NCBI GenBank assembly: GCA_029882335.1
Contig: JAOUKW010000210.1
Span: forward strand, 1 to 7,238
Direction: 5' to 3'
Length of the DNA stretch: 7,238 nt
Origin: Candidatus Heimdallarchaeota archaeon
Lineage (GTDB): Archaea; Asgardarchaeota; Heimdallarchaeia; Heimdallarchaeales; Kariarchaeaceae
The notes below the pieces were generated by a model, which searched no databases, was not told the DNA's origin, and saw only the letters and a program-made list of their open reading frames with translations. Below are positions 1-6,299 of the stretch, piece after piece. A program made the translations under genes and the position numbers. How positions within the stretch are numbered: the stretch's first letter is position 1; each line of letters begins with the position of its first letter.

Positions 1-99
1 GATAGCAGAAATTATGAATTTCTTAGAAATGAATTGAAAATTCGATTAGTAGATGATATAGATATATTAATTTCAAGACTACACCAACACTACAACTAA
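1..99 (+). CDS. C-terminal end of an unidentified protein (partial)
   Basis: The first 33 codons of the window are open in frame 1 and end in TAA at 97-99, giving a charged, leucine- and isoleucine-rich tail that finishes ISRLHQHYN. The start lies outside the window. The composition (alternating acidic, basic and aliphatic residues, likely one amphipathic helix) reads like genuine protein, but it is too short to assign a family. Its stop overlaps the stop of the minus-strand glycosyltransferase fragment tail to tail. Given the neighbours it may be another glycan-biosynthesis enzyme, which is inference only. In DNA this A+T rich, 33 open codons could occasionally arise by chance. Confidence 0.55.
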   Translation, partial: DSRNYEFLRNELKIRLVDDIDILISRLHQHYN

Positions 100-383
100 A
101 ATATAATATTTATAACGTTACTTCCATAGATTTTGCTAAATTTTCTTTCCCATTTATATATGCTATATAGTCTTAACCTACATAACTCAATAAAAAGTTC
201 AAATGATGTAAAGAAGCTTGTTTTTGATTTACCATACTCTCTTTTATTGAATATCACTGGATAATATACGATGTTTGGATTATTTGATATATAGTTCATT
301 TTAATCATAATTTCAGAATCTAAAAACCAACCATTTGAGGATAAATCAAGTATTGAGATATATTTTGTTTTAAAGATTTTTGG
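96..383 (-). pseudogene. C-terminal fragment of a GT2-family glycosyltransferase (dolichol-phosphate-mannose-synthase-like)
   Basis: Reading down from 383 the frame is open for 95 codons to TAG at 98-96. The peptide has hallmarks of the C-terminal part of a GT2 polyprenyl-phosphate glycosyltransferase: PKIFKTKYI, then NGWFLDSEIMIK (the family's 'GF.fd.Eil.kA' segment), then PVIFNKREYGKSKTSF (the 'EvPv.w..R..GkSk' segment). An in-frame TAG at 386-384 precedes it, with only about 65 bp before the end of rfbF. The N-terminal Rossmann-like half, with the nucleotide-binding residues and the metal-binding DXD, is therefore missing. The first ATG (308) would make a 70-aa product with no active site. 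I read it as a truncated relic. A short protein from a downstream start is possible but unlikely to be catalytic. Confidence 0.7.
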
Positions 384-451
384 CTAACCATTTATTTGAT
401 ATAATGGTACTAAACAGTAAATTATAATATTTTAATAAAACTAGTTTTCCA

Positions 452-1216
452 TCATTTTACAGCCCATGGTGCTTTACCTAAATTCCATATTTTTTCTAAA
501 TGAATTAAATCTCTTTCATTATCCATACATTCCCAATATCCTTGATGTTTGTAAATTACAATATTTTTATCATCAACTAGTTTATTGAATACTTCTGTTT
601 CTAAATCACATTCTAAATCAAGATAATTCAATAATTCCTTATTAAATACCATAAAACCACCATTGATTAGCCCTGTAGAAACTTGGGGCTTTTCTGTAAA
701 TTTACCCACAAGATTATTTTCATCAATCGATATTTCTCCAAATCTAGATGGAGGATTTACCCCAGAAATGGTAATAATTTTATTGTTTTCTTTATGAAAA
801 TTAAGCAAAGCAGTAATATCAATATTTGAAAGACCATCACCATAAGTTAGAAAGTTAATATCATCTAAATATTTTTCAACTCTTTTTAATCGTCCTCCCT
901 TGAGTGTGTTCAAACCTGTATCAACAAGAGTAACCTTCCAATCAATATTATTTGGTTGATAAAGTTTAATTTCATCATTAGAATAATCTATAGTGAAATC
1001 TGAATTGTAATAGGTATAATTGATGAAATATTCTTTTATAATTTCACCTTTATAGCCCAAACAAATAACAAAATCATTGTATCCAAATGAAGAATAATAA
1101 TTCATAATATGCCATATTATTGGTTTATTACCAATTCTTACCATTGGTTTTGGTATTGTTTCAGTAATCTTTCCTAACCGAGTCCCAAATCCTCCAGCTA
1201 AAATAACAACTTTCAT
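452..1216 (-). CDS. rfbF: Glucose-1-phosphate cytidylyltransferase
   Basis: This 254-aa enzyme should convert CTP and alpha-D-glucose 1-phosphate to CDP-glucose and pyrophosphate (EC 2.7.7.33), the entry step to CDP-deoxysugars. It is a cytoplasmic nucleotidyltransferase. Visible motifs are the N-terminal signature LAGGFGTRL (residues 6-14) followed by PKPM (22-25), WKVTLVDTG (93-101), GGRLKRV (107-113), the sugar/metal site TYGDG (124-128), PPSRFGEI (155-162), EKP (175-177), INGGFMVF (184-191), the C-terminal MDNERDL (231-237), and the family's closing APW. Length and ends match the family, so it appears intact. ATG at 1216-1214 has no clear SD. It lies 96 bp downstream of the SDR gene on the same strand, so the two are probably functionally linked. 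Its usual partner, CDP-glucose 4,6-dehydratase (RfbG), is not in this window. A surface or secreted glycan role is inferred. Confidence 0.93.
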   Translation of the reverse strand: MKVVILAGGFGTRLGKITETIPKPMVRIGNKPIIWHIMNYYSSFGYNDFVICLGYKGEIIKEYFINYTYYNSDFTIDYSNDEIKLYQPNNIDWKVTLVDTGLNTLKGGRLKRVEKYLDDINFLTYGDGLSNIDITALLNFHKENNKIITISGVNPPSRFGEISIDENNLVGKFTEKPQVSTGLINGGFMVFNKELLNYLDLECDLETEVFNKLVDDKNIVIYKHQGYWECMDNERDLIHLEKIWNLGKAPWAVK

Positions 1217-1312
1217 ATCAAATCCAAGGTTTTAATATTTTTAAGGATTTATCTATTATAATTAGAATTAGTCTTAAGGAATTAAGTTTTTGATATTATT
1301 TGTTACATCTGC

Positions 1313-2227
1313 TTATTGATTATTTTCATACCAAGGTATTGTTTTTTCCAATCCCTCTGTTATGTTTGTACTTGGTATCCAATTGAATTTGGTCGTAATT
1401 TTGGAAATATCTGCTTTCATATATTCCATATTCCCTATACTAACACTAAACTTGATATTGATATCTGATTTCATTAAATATTTAATAGTAAATACGATAT
1501 CTCTTAAATTAATCTCAACTCCAAGACCAACATTGTATATTTCATGGTTCTTTATTCCCCAATTATCATAATTTTTAATCAAGATATTAATTAATTTTAC
1601 GATGTCATCCACATAAATTACGTCCCAAACTTGCTCACATGAAGATAATTCAATCTCTTTCTCATTATTGATTATTGAATTGATAACACTTGGAATTAAC
1701 CGTTTTTCATGATCATTTGGACCATAAACATGGAATAACCTTAAACTTACTGCATCGAAGTTACCTAACTTACAAAAATGTGAAAGTACCTCCTCAAATG
1801 CAAATTTCGCGATTGAATAATTATTGAACGGAGCAACTTCATCATCTTCAGACAAATTCTTATTAATAGACTTATATACAAATGCAGAACTAATATTAAT
1901 AAAATTACTAATTTTATATTTGATACATATTTGAAGTAGGTTTAACGAAATTTTCATATTTAATCTAAATGAATCAAATTCATTCTGAGTTTGATATGGA
2001 TAGATTGTAGCAGCATTTATTACTATTTGAGGTTTATATTTTTGAAAAATAGCTTCGATATCAGATATCACTTTGAGGTCAGCCTGAACAAAAATAACAT
2101 TTCTTTGTGGCTTTATTGAGGATAATTTCCGAGAGACACAAATTAATTTGAAATTATCAATATTGAATGAATTTACAAAATTTTTCCCAAAAAATCCAGT
2201 TGCCCCAGTTAACAATATATTTACCAT
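1313..2227 (-). CDS. NAD(P)-dependent nucleotide-sugar epimerase/reductase (extended SDR family)
   Basis: This 304-aa protein is an extended short-chain dehydrogenase/reductase acting on nucleotide sugars. It has the N-terminal cofactor-binding loop TGATGFFG (residues 7-14), VINAA (69-73), a catalytic Ser in SSAFVY (113-118), the catalytic YxxxK pair Y137/K141 (YSIAK), RLFHVYGP (163-170), the substrate-loop stretch EKRLIPSVI (174-182), WDVIYVDDIV (201-210) and YNVGLG (231-236). It ends with the family's typical 'F.W.p.t.i.eGl..ti.Wy' tail. Beside rfbF, a CDP-4-keto-6-deoxyhexose reductase or epimerase (abequose/paratose/tyvelose type) is an attractive guess, but substrate cannot be read from sequence, and a 4-epimerase or dTDP-sugar reductase remains possible. 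ATG at 2227-2225 lies about 20-26 nt after a TATA-like stretch, consistent with a leaderless message. The protein looks full length. Confidence 0.87.
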   Translation of the reverse strand: MVNILLTGATGFFGKNFVNSFNIDNFKLICVSRKLSSIKPQRNVIFVQADLKVISDIEAIFQKYKPQIVINAATIYPYQTQNEFDSFRLNMKISLNLLQICIKYKISNFINISSAFVYKSINKNLSEDDEVAPFNNYSIAKFAFEEVLSHFCKLGNFDAVSLRLFHVYGPNDHEKRLIPSVINSIINNEKEIELSSCEQVWDVIYVDDIVKLINILIKNYDNWGIKNHEIYNVGLGVEINLRDIVFTIKYLMKSDINIKFSVSIGNMEYMKADISKITTKFNWIPSTNITEGLEKTIPWYENNQ

Positions 2228-2260
2228 AAAAATAAAATTTTATTATGTATTAAATAAATG

Positions 2261-2274
2261 AGTAATTAATTACT
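2261..2274. repeat. Perfect 14-bp palindrome upstream of the SDR gene
   Basis: AGTAATTAATTACT is its own reverse complement. It lies 34-47 bp before the SDR start codon and just upstream of a TATA-like TTTAATA on that strand, where an archaeal regulator could act. Such palindromes also arise easily in A+T-rich DNA, so an operator role is speculative. Confidence 0.25.
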
Positions 2275-2371
2275 GTTTTATTGATTAAGATTCAAAATTC
2301 ACTATAGAAATTGCTTCATTGAAATGAGTGACTGAATTATTGGACAATATTGTTGAATCATAAATAGAAAT

Positions 2372-2683
2372 TTAATTGAACTTGACTTTATCTTTAACAA
2401 TGTCTAATTTTTTGAATTTGATTAAATTACCATAAAAAGAAAAATCTATTCGAAACTCTATAATTTCATTATTTCAGTAATGTTCTTTAGGAGACAACAA
2501 GTTAAATTTTGGTGCCCTATTTAATTATGCTAATGAATTCATGACTATTGATGACGATATTCTTAGGATGCTATAAAATGGATTAATAAAAATGTGATAA
2601 TTGACATACATCAATATTGAGTTATAAAAATAATGTTGGTAGACATATCTAACAATATATTGTGTGAAATCCAGTAATATTAT
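2372..2683 (-). pseudogene. Possible decayed minus-strand gene, family unknown
   Basis: One minus-strand frame runs about 104 codons from 2683 to a TAA at 2374-2372 with only two internal stops (TAA at 2527-2525, TGA at 2476-2474). At this A+T content roughly nine or ten would be expected by chance, by my rough estimate. The last 50 or so codons read like protein, for example LNRAPKFNLLSPKEHY, then after the TGA, NNEIIEFRIDFSFYGNL and KKLDIVKDKVKFN. I do not recognise the family. It has the same orientation as the SDR gene, rfbF and the GT2 fragment, so it may be another decayed glycan-cluster gene. Upstream of 2683 the frame has several clustered stops but still has a protein-like stretch near 2725-2791. 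Chance cannot be excluded. Confidence 0.35.
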
Positions 2684-2787
2684 TCATTTTTATTATAACC
2701 ATATTAATGTTGGATTGAATTTTCAATTTAATATGAAGACAATTTCTGATTTTATTTCGAGGTCATGAAAGACAATATTAAATGTAG

Positions 2788-2797
2788 TTAATTATAC
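2788..2797 (+). promoter_or_regulatory. TATA-like box for the TRAP-beta-like/Get3 genes
   Basis: TTAATTATAC lies with its centre about 21-22 nt before the ATG at 2815. An archaeal TATA box normally sits roughly 25-30 nt upstream of the transcription start, so this placement predicts a transcript starting at or within a few bases of the ATG. No SD-like GGAGG or GGTGA precedes that ATG, which fits a leaderless message. A+T richness makes false TATA matches common. Confidence 0.3.
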
Positions 2798-2814
2798 CAT
2801 ATCATGTAGAGACT

Positions 2815-3381
2815 ATGCGAAAATTTCTCATTATTGCTCTAACTGTAATTATAATGCTCAACTTTGCATCAGTGCCATCATATGCTGATCCCATTTACTC
2901 TCCAGTACCCGAGGATTTAAAGAGACCAGCATTACAAATCCAAAAATGGGTGGATGCTGATGAAATCGAAATTAATGATGAAATGACTGTTCATGTTAAT
3001 ATTAGTAATTGGAGTGCTTATGTTGCTTATAATCTTACAATAGAGGAACCGAGTTTTAATAACTATACAATTACATCTGTCAAGGGTTTTGATAGGTATC
3101 AATGGGTTGAATTTGGTCAAAATGTTAGTGTTTATTATAATTATACGTTTACATATGAATTTTCTGGAAACTTTTCAATAGCTCCCACAGCTATTGATTT
3201 TGTTGATGTAAATGGGACTAAATATTATGCTATATCATCTAGCATACCTGTATTTGTATATATAAGAGAACCTCCTGCACCTGCAACTTTGGTTTGGAGA
3301 GATTTATTTTTACTATCAACTGCAATGCTATTAATTCCGATAGCAGTTCTATTGATGAATAAATATGTATGGAGAAAGTGA
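2815..3381 (+). CDS. Secreted, membrane-anchored protein resembling translocon-associated protein beta (TRAP beta/SSR2)
   Basis: This 188-aa protein has a signal peptide (residues 1-24: basic MRKF, hydrophobic core, likely cleavage after PSYA), a beta-rich extracytoplasmic domain (about 38-150), one transmembrane helix (about 163-182) and a short basic cytoplasmic tail ending NKYVWRK. This is the topology of eukaryotic TRAP beta. The order of landmarks also matches it as I recall it: a mixed-charge lead-in, a 'V.v.i.N....aAy.v.l....F' strand pair, a 'G......W..f..g.nvs' segment, then a 'G.f...p....f' strand before the TM. Eight N-X-S/T sequons (N62, 65, 73, 83, 103, 109, 119, 133) indicate surface exposure and glycosylation. 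The stop lies one base before the best Get3 start, so the two are probably co-translated. An alternative is an unrelated CARDB/DUF11-like cell-surface domain. Topology is secure; homology to TRAP beta is a by-eye judgement. Confidence 0.6.
   Translation: MRKFLIIALTVIIMLNFASVPSYADPIYSPVPEDLKRPALQIQKWVDADEIEINDEMTVHVNISNWSAYVAYNLTIEEPSFNNYTITSVKGFDRYQWVEFGQNVSVYYNYTFTYEFSGNFSIAPTAIDFVDVNGTKYYAISSSIPVFVYIREPPAPATLVWRDLFLLSTAMLLIPIAVLLMNKYVWRK
3371..3374 (+). promoter_or_regulatory. Shine-Dalgarno GGAG deciding the Get3 start
   Basis: GGAG inside the last codons of the preceding gene sits 8 nt before ATG 3383. It is the clearest SD in the window. It falls inside the coding sequence if ATG 3365 were used, so it favours the later start and indicates translation of Get3 from a shared mRNA. 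Confidence 0.55.
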
Positions 3382-3382
3382 A

Positions 3383-4366
3383 ATGACATTAGGGAACTTA
3401 CTTACAAATAAAGATAGAAGATTTATTCTTGTCGGTGGAAAAGGTGGAGTTGGTAAAACTTCAATTTCCGCTTCGATTGCAGTTAAATTTGCATCAGAAG
3501 GTCAAAAGACGTTGATTATATCTACAGATCCTGCACATTCAACATCAGATTCATTTAATCAGGATATTGGTGGGGGTAAGATTGTTAAACTTGAAGGTAT
3601 AGATAATCTTTATGGTTTAGAAATTAGCCCTGATGAATCCGGAGAAGATTTTAAGAAATTAGCTGGAATTGAAGATGAAGCGCAAGTCGATAATATCATG
3701 AGTAGTCTAAGTTCTATGGGTTTTGAAGATGTTGGTGAGTTACTAGAAACAGCACCTCCTGGTATGGATGAAGCGGTTGCATTGGCAAAAGTTATTCAAA
3801 TTATTCAAACTGATGAATATTCTGATTTTGAGAGGATTGTCTTTGATACTGCACCAACAGGTCATACACTAAGATTGTTATCCTTACCTGATTTTTTGGA
3901 CAGCTTTATTGGAAAATTAATGAAAGTAAGAATTAAGATGAATAATGCTACTGCAGCTTTTAAGAGTTTACTTGGGATGAGTTCTCAAAAAGATAACTCA
4001 TTAGAGGTAATGGAAGCGCTCAAGAAAAGCATGGGAATTGTAAGGGAATTATTTAGAGATCAAATTAAAACTGAATTTATGATTGCGACCATTCCTACAA
4101 TAATGGCAATTAATGAATCAGAGAGGTTACGCGATCAATTAAAACTTGAGCAAATTCAAGTAAGACATATTTTAATAAATCAAATCATGCCTGATAATGT
4201 TGATTGTAAATTCTGCACAGTTCGTTCTGCCGGTCAAAAAGAAAATCTTCTATATATAGATAAAGTATTTCATGAATTAAATCGTATTCAAATAGAGTTT
4301 TTTGATAAAGAAATTAGAGGAATTCCTGCTTTACTTGATTTGGGTAATAGATTATTTGGAAATTGA
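3383..4366 (+). CDS. get3: Get3/TRC40-type ATPase (ArsA family), tail-anchored membrane-protein targeting
   Basis: This cytosolic ATPase is predicted to shield hydrophobic transmembrane segments and deliver tail-anchored proteins to the membrane. In 327-aa numbering: deviant Walker A GGKGGVGKT (18-26) with signature K20 and Walker K25; switch I STDPAHS (47-53) with D49; PPGMDE (125-130); switch II FDTAPTGHTLR (154-164). A Met-rich amphipathic region (about 172-225) lies where Get3 carries its client-binding helices. CKFC (275-278) matches the zinc-binding CxxC of the Get3 dimer. C275 and C278 are the only cysteines, so the arsenite-binding cysteines of bacterial ArsA are absent, and only one ATPase half is present; an arsenite pump is therefore unlikely. 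I chose ATG 3383 over the overlapping ATG 3365 (adds MYGESE) because of the GGAG 8 nt upstream. It follows the TRAP-beta-like gene with a one-base gap. Confidence 0.92.
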   Translation: MTLGNLLTNKDRRFILVGGKGGVGKTSISASIAVKFASEGQKTLIISTDPAHSTSDSFNQDIGGGKIVKLEGIDNLYGLEISPDESGEDFKKLAGIEDEAQVDNIMSSLSSMGFEDVGELLETAPPGMDEAVALAKVIQIIQTDEYSDFERIVFDTAPTGHTLRLLSLPDFLDSFIGKLMKVRIKMNNATAAFKSLLGMSSQKDNSLEVMEALKKSMGIVRELFRDQIKTEFMIATIPTIMAINESERLRDQLKLEQIQVRHILINQIMPDNVDCKFCTVRSAGQKENLLYIDKVFHELNRIQIEFFDKEIRGIPALLDLGNRLFGN

Positions 4367-4423
4367 TCTATAATTTATTTAGAAACCTAAATATTGGTAT
4401 AGTAGAAATTATTTTTACAGATA

Positions 4424-5176
4424 GTGAAGGAAAAAGAAATTATCATTGATATTTGGCGTACTGATGCTCATTCTGTTGAAATTGGGATTAAGAAGAAAGA
4501 CGAATTCAGAGCAAAATCTCGACAATTTACTGCTGATACTGATATTATAGGGGAAATTTCTGGTGATATGGAGGGTTATGTAACATATAGGCAATCTCCA
4601 TGGGAATCTGATGATCTAGAACAACGTTTAGTATTAAAAATATTTACTAAATCTATTAATTGGAAGGGCACTCTTGAAGAATTAGTTTCTCAGGGTTATA
4701 CTCGATCCTTGGGTTCAAGTCAAATGTTACCAGTGTTTACTATTAATTTATCTAATAATGATTTTCAAATAATAATAGATAGAGTATTCAAACCTAAGTC
4801 ATTGAATAAAGAGATGTATACTTTTATGATAATTGAGGATGGGATATCATATCCATATCGCATTGAAGCGGATCGTTTTACTCTAGGGAGTGATTGGGAT
4901 GTATTTAATCATCATGATAATAAAATTGCAAAAATTGATGGTTCTGCATTTAATATGGGCGGAAAGTGGAAAATTCATATTAATAAGGGAATTACTCTTC
5001 CATCTTCATTTGATGAAGTATTGGTACTATTTTGCTGTCAATTGAAATTTATTGAGAATATTATGGATAGATATGAACGAGTTGTTAAAAGTTTAAAAAA
5101 GGATGAGGAATTGAATATTAAAGTGGAAAATGATGAAATTTCATTGTATCAAAATCCAAGACGCATTCGAAAATAA
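4424..5176 (+). CDS. Conserved-looking soluble protein of unknown function with LURP-one-like C-terminal segment
   Basis: This 250-aa protein has no signal peptide or transmembrane helix and looks cytosolic. I do not recognise the first 140 residues (mixed beta, charged, with IIIDIWRTDAHSVEIGI at 6-22). Residues about 144-222 resemble the second half of a LURP-one/tubby-C-like fold: YRIEADRFTLGSDWDVFNHH, then KIAKIDGSAFNMGGKWKIHI (167-186), then a hydrophobic strand-helix, VLVLFCCQLKFIENIMDRYE (199-218). The C-terminal tail is charged and ends RRIRK. The start is GTG at 4424; an in-frame TAG at 4403-4405 and no intervening ATG leave little choice, and there is no SD. It lies 57 bp after Get3 on the same strand, so shared transcription is plausible. 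Function is unknown; the fold suggestion is tentative. Confidence 0.8.
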   Translation: MKEKEIIIDIWRTDAHSVEIGIKKKDEFRAKSRQFTADTDIIGEISGDMEGYVTYRQSPWESDDLEQRLVLKIFTKSINWKGTLEELVSQGYTRSLGSSQMLPVFTINLSNNDFQIIIDRVFKPKSLNKEMYTFMIIEDGISYPYRIEADRFTLGSDWDVFNHHDNKIAKIDGSAFNMGGKWKIHINKGITLPSSFDEVLVLFCCQLKFIENIMDRYERVVKSLKKDEELNIKVENDEISLYQNPRRIRK

Positions 5177-5222
5177 TTGAAATAAATAAAATATCGAAGT
5201 AAATTTGTTTGTATTATTATTT
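5177..5222. terminator. Convergent intergenic region with T-rich tracts on both strands
   Basis: Only 40 bp separate the converging stops at 5176 and 5217. The plus strand has AATTTGTTTGTATTATTATT near 5202-5221, and the minus strand reads ATATTTTATTTATTT through 5194-5180. Archaeal RNA polymerase terminates at oligo-T tracts without a hairpin, so both transcripts could end here. No stable GC hairpin is seen. Confidence 0.35.
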
Positions 5223-6239
5223 CCAATTTTCCTGAATTACACTTATTGTTCTTTCAATGTCTTCTCTTTCAATTTCTCGATGAGTAGTAAATCTAACAAG
5301 GGTATTGCCAAATGGACTAATTAATATTCCATGCTCCTTGAGACTACTTACTGCTTGGGTTGCATTTTCAAAATATCTACTAACATTACAAACTAGTATA
5401 TTTGTTTCTACAGGAAAAACTTCTAACCCATGTTGAATCAATCCTTGTTCTAAATATTTAGCATTTTCATGGTCGAATTTCAGTCGATCTCTCATGTGCC
5501 TCAATGCTATCAATCCTGGTGCAGCGATAATTCCTACTTGACGCATTCCACCTCCCAGCATTTTTCTCTTCCTTCTAGCTATGTAGATAAATTCCTTGGA
5601 ACCTGCTACAAGTGAACCTATTGGTGCACTTAATCCTTTTGACAAACATAGTTGAATACTATCTACATGTTGTGTGTACTCTTTGATATCTACATTTAGA
5701 GCAGTACAGGCATTAAATATCCTTGCGCCATCTAAATGTACTTTTAAATCGAATTCTCTGGCTGTTGAAGCCATTTCTTTTATTTGATCTGGTGATAATA
5801 CGGCTCCTCCGTGTTTATTATGTGTGTTTTCTATACAAAATAATGAAGATTTCGCAAAATGTACATTATCTTCCCTAATTAAGGATCTTATGTTTTCAGG
5901 GCTAATATATCCTCTATCGGACTTATAGGTTTTTGGTATAGTTCCTCCAAGAGCAGACATCCCACCCGCTTCATATAGATAGATATGAGATTGTTCTTCA
6001 AGAAGAACCTCATCACCGGTATTTGTCTGAGCTAGAATAGAAATTAAGTTTCCTTGGGTTCCACTACTAACATATAATGCTTTTTCCATTCCTAGCAAAT
6101 CTGCTGCATACTCCTCCAATTCAATAACTGTTGGGTCGTCGCCAAATACATCATCTCCAACTATTGCTTCAGCGGCAGCTTTTCTCATTTCATCAGTAGG
6201 TTTTGTTACAGTGTCGCTTCTCATATCTATTATTTTCAT
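5217..6239 (-). CDS. ltaE: Low-specificity L-threonine aldolase (PLP-dependent)
   Basis: This 340-aa fold-type I PLP enzyme cleaves L-threonine or L-allo-threonine to glycine and acetaldehyde in the cytoplasm (EC 4.1.2.48 type). It starts with the family signature MRSDTVTKPTDEMR (6-19), followed by VGDDVFGDDP (27-36), SSGTQGN (58-64) for cofactor phosphate binding, H84 in EEQSHIYLYEAGG (the His that stacks on the PLP ring), ENTHN (137-141), VHLDGARIFN (167-176) with D170 for the pyridine nitrogen and R173, and SKGLSAPIGS (200-209) with K201 as the Schiff-base lysine. GGGMRQVG (229-236) and VRFTTH near the C terminus are also typical. All key residues are present and length is normal. ATG at 6239 has no SD. 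It lies 60 bp downstream of the UPF0175 gene on the same strand; no functional link between them is evident. Confidence 0.95.
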   Translation of the reverse strand: MKIIDMRSDTVTKPTDEMRKAAAEAIVGDDVFGDDPTVIELEEYAADLLGMEKALYVSSGTQGNLISILAQTNTGDEVLLEEQSHIYLYEAGGMSALGGTIPKTYKSDRGYISPENIRSLIREDNVHFAKSSLFCIENTHNKHGGAVLSPDQIKEMASTAREFDLKVHLDGARIFNACTALNVDIKEYTQHVDSIQLCLSKGLSAPIGSLVAGSKEFIYIARRKRKMLGGGMRQVGIIAAPGLIALRHMRDRLKFDHENAKYLEQGLIQHGLEVFPVETNILVCNVSRYFENATQAVSSLKEHGILISPFGNTLVRFTTHREIEREDIERTISVIQENWK

Positions 6240-6299
6240 AATTTGATTTAATTTTTACAATCTATTAAACATTTGGAGGAATCATATTTATTTAACCAA

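Larger units (their letters stand above)
2228..2814. other. 587-bp gap between divergent transcripts, mostly degenerate sequence
   Basis: No intact gene is visible here. The stretch carries the start regions of two divergent units: the SDR gene leftward and the TRAP-beta-like gene rightward. Near 2248-2254 there is a minus-strand TATA-like TTTAATA, 20-26 nt before the SDR start, and at 2261-2274 a perfect 14-bp palindrome, AGTAATTAATTACT. The middle (2372-2683) has a minus-strand frame with unexpectedly few stops, described separately as a possible gene relic. I see no tRNA, CRISPR or transposon signature. Confidence 0.6.

Noticed and set aside
1362..1571. Plus-strand 69-codon frame
   Set aside because: Lies wholly inside the SDR gene on the opposite strand; hydrophobic composition is typical of a shadow frame.
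2302..2361. Minus-strand 19-codon ATG frame (MIQQYCPII...)
   Set aside because: Too short, with no SD, promoter signal or recognisable motif; expected by chance.
2481..2573. Plus-strand open stretch of 31 codons that reads protein-like (FGALFNYANEFM region)
   Set aside because: It has no start, stops on both sides, and lies antisense to the longer minus-strand relic frame, which better explains the coding-like look.
2932..3120. Minus-strand 62-codon frame
   Set aside because: Antisense to the TRAP-beta-like gene, whose signal peptide, TM and sequons show it is the real frame.
3383..4366. Arsenical pump ATPase ArsA
   Set aside because: Only one ATPase half and no cysteines other than the CxxC pair; no arsB, arsD or arsR neighbours.
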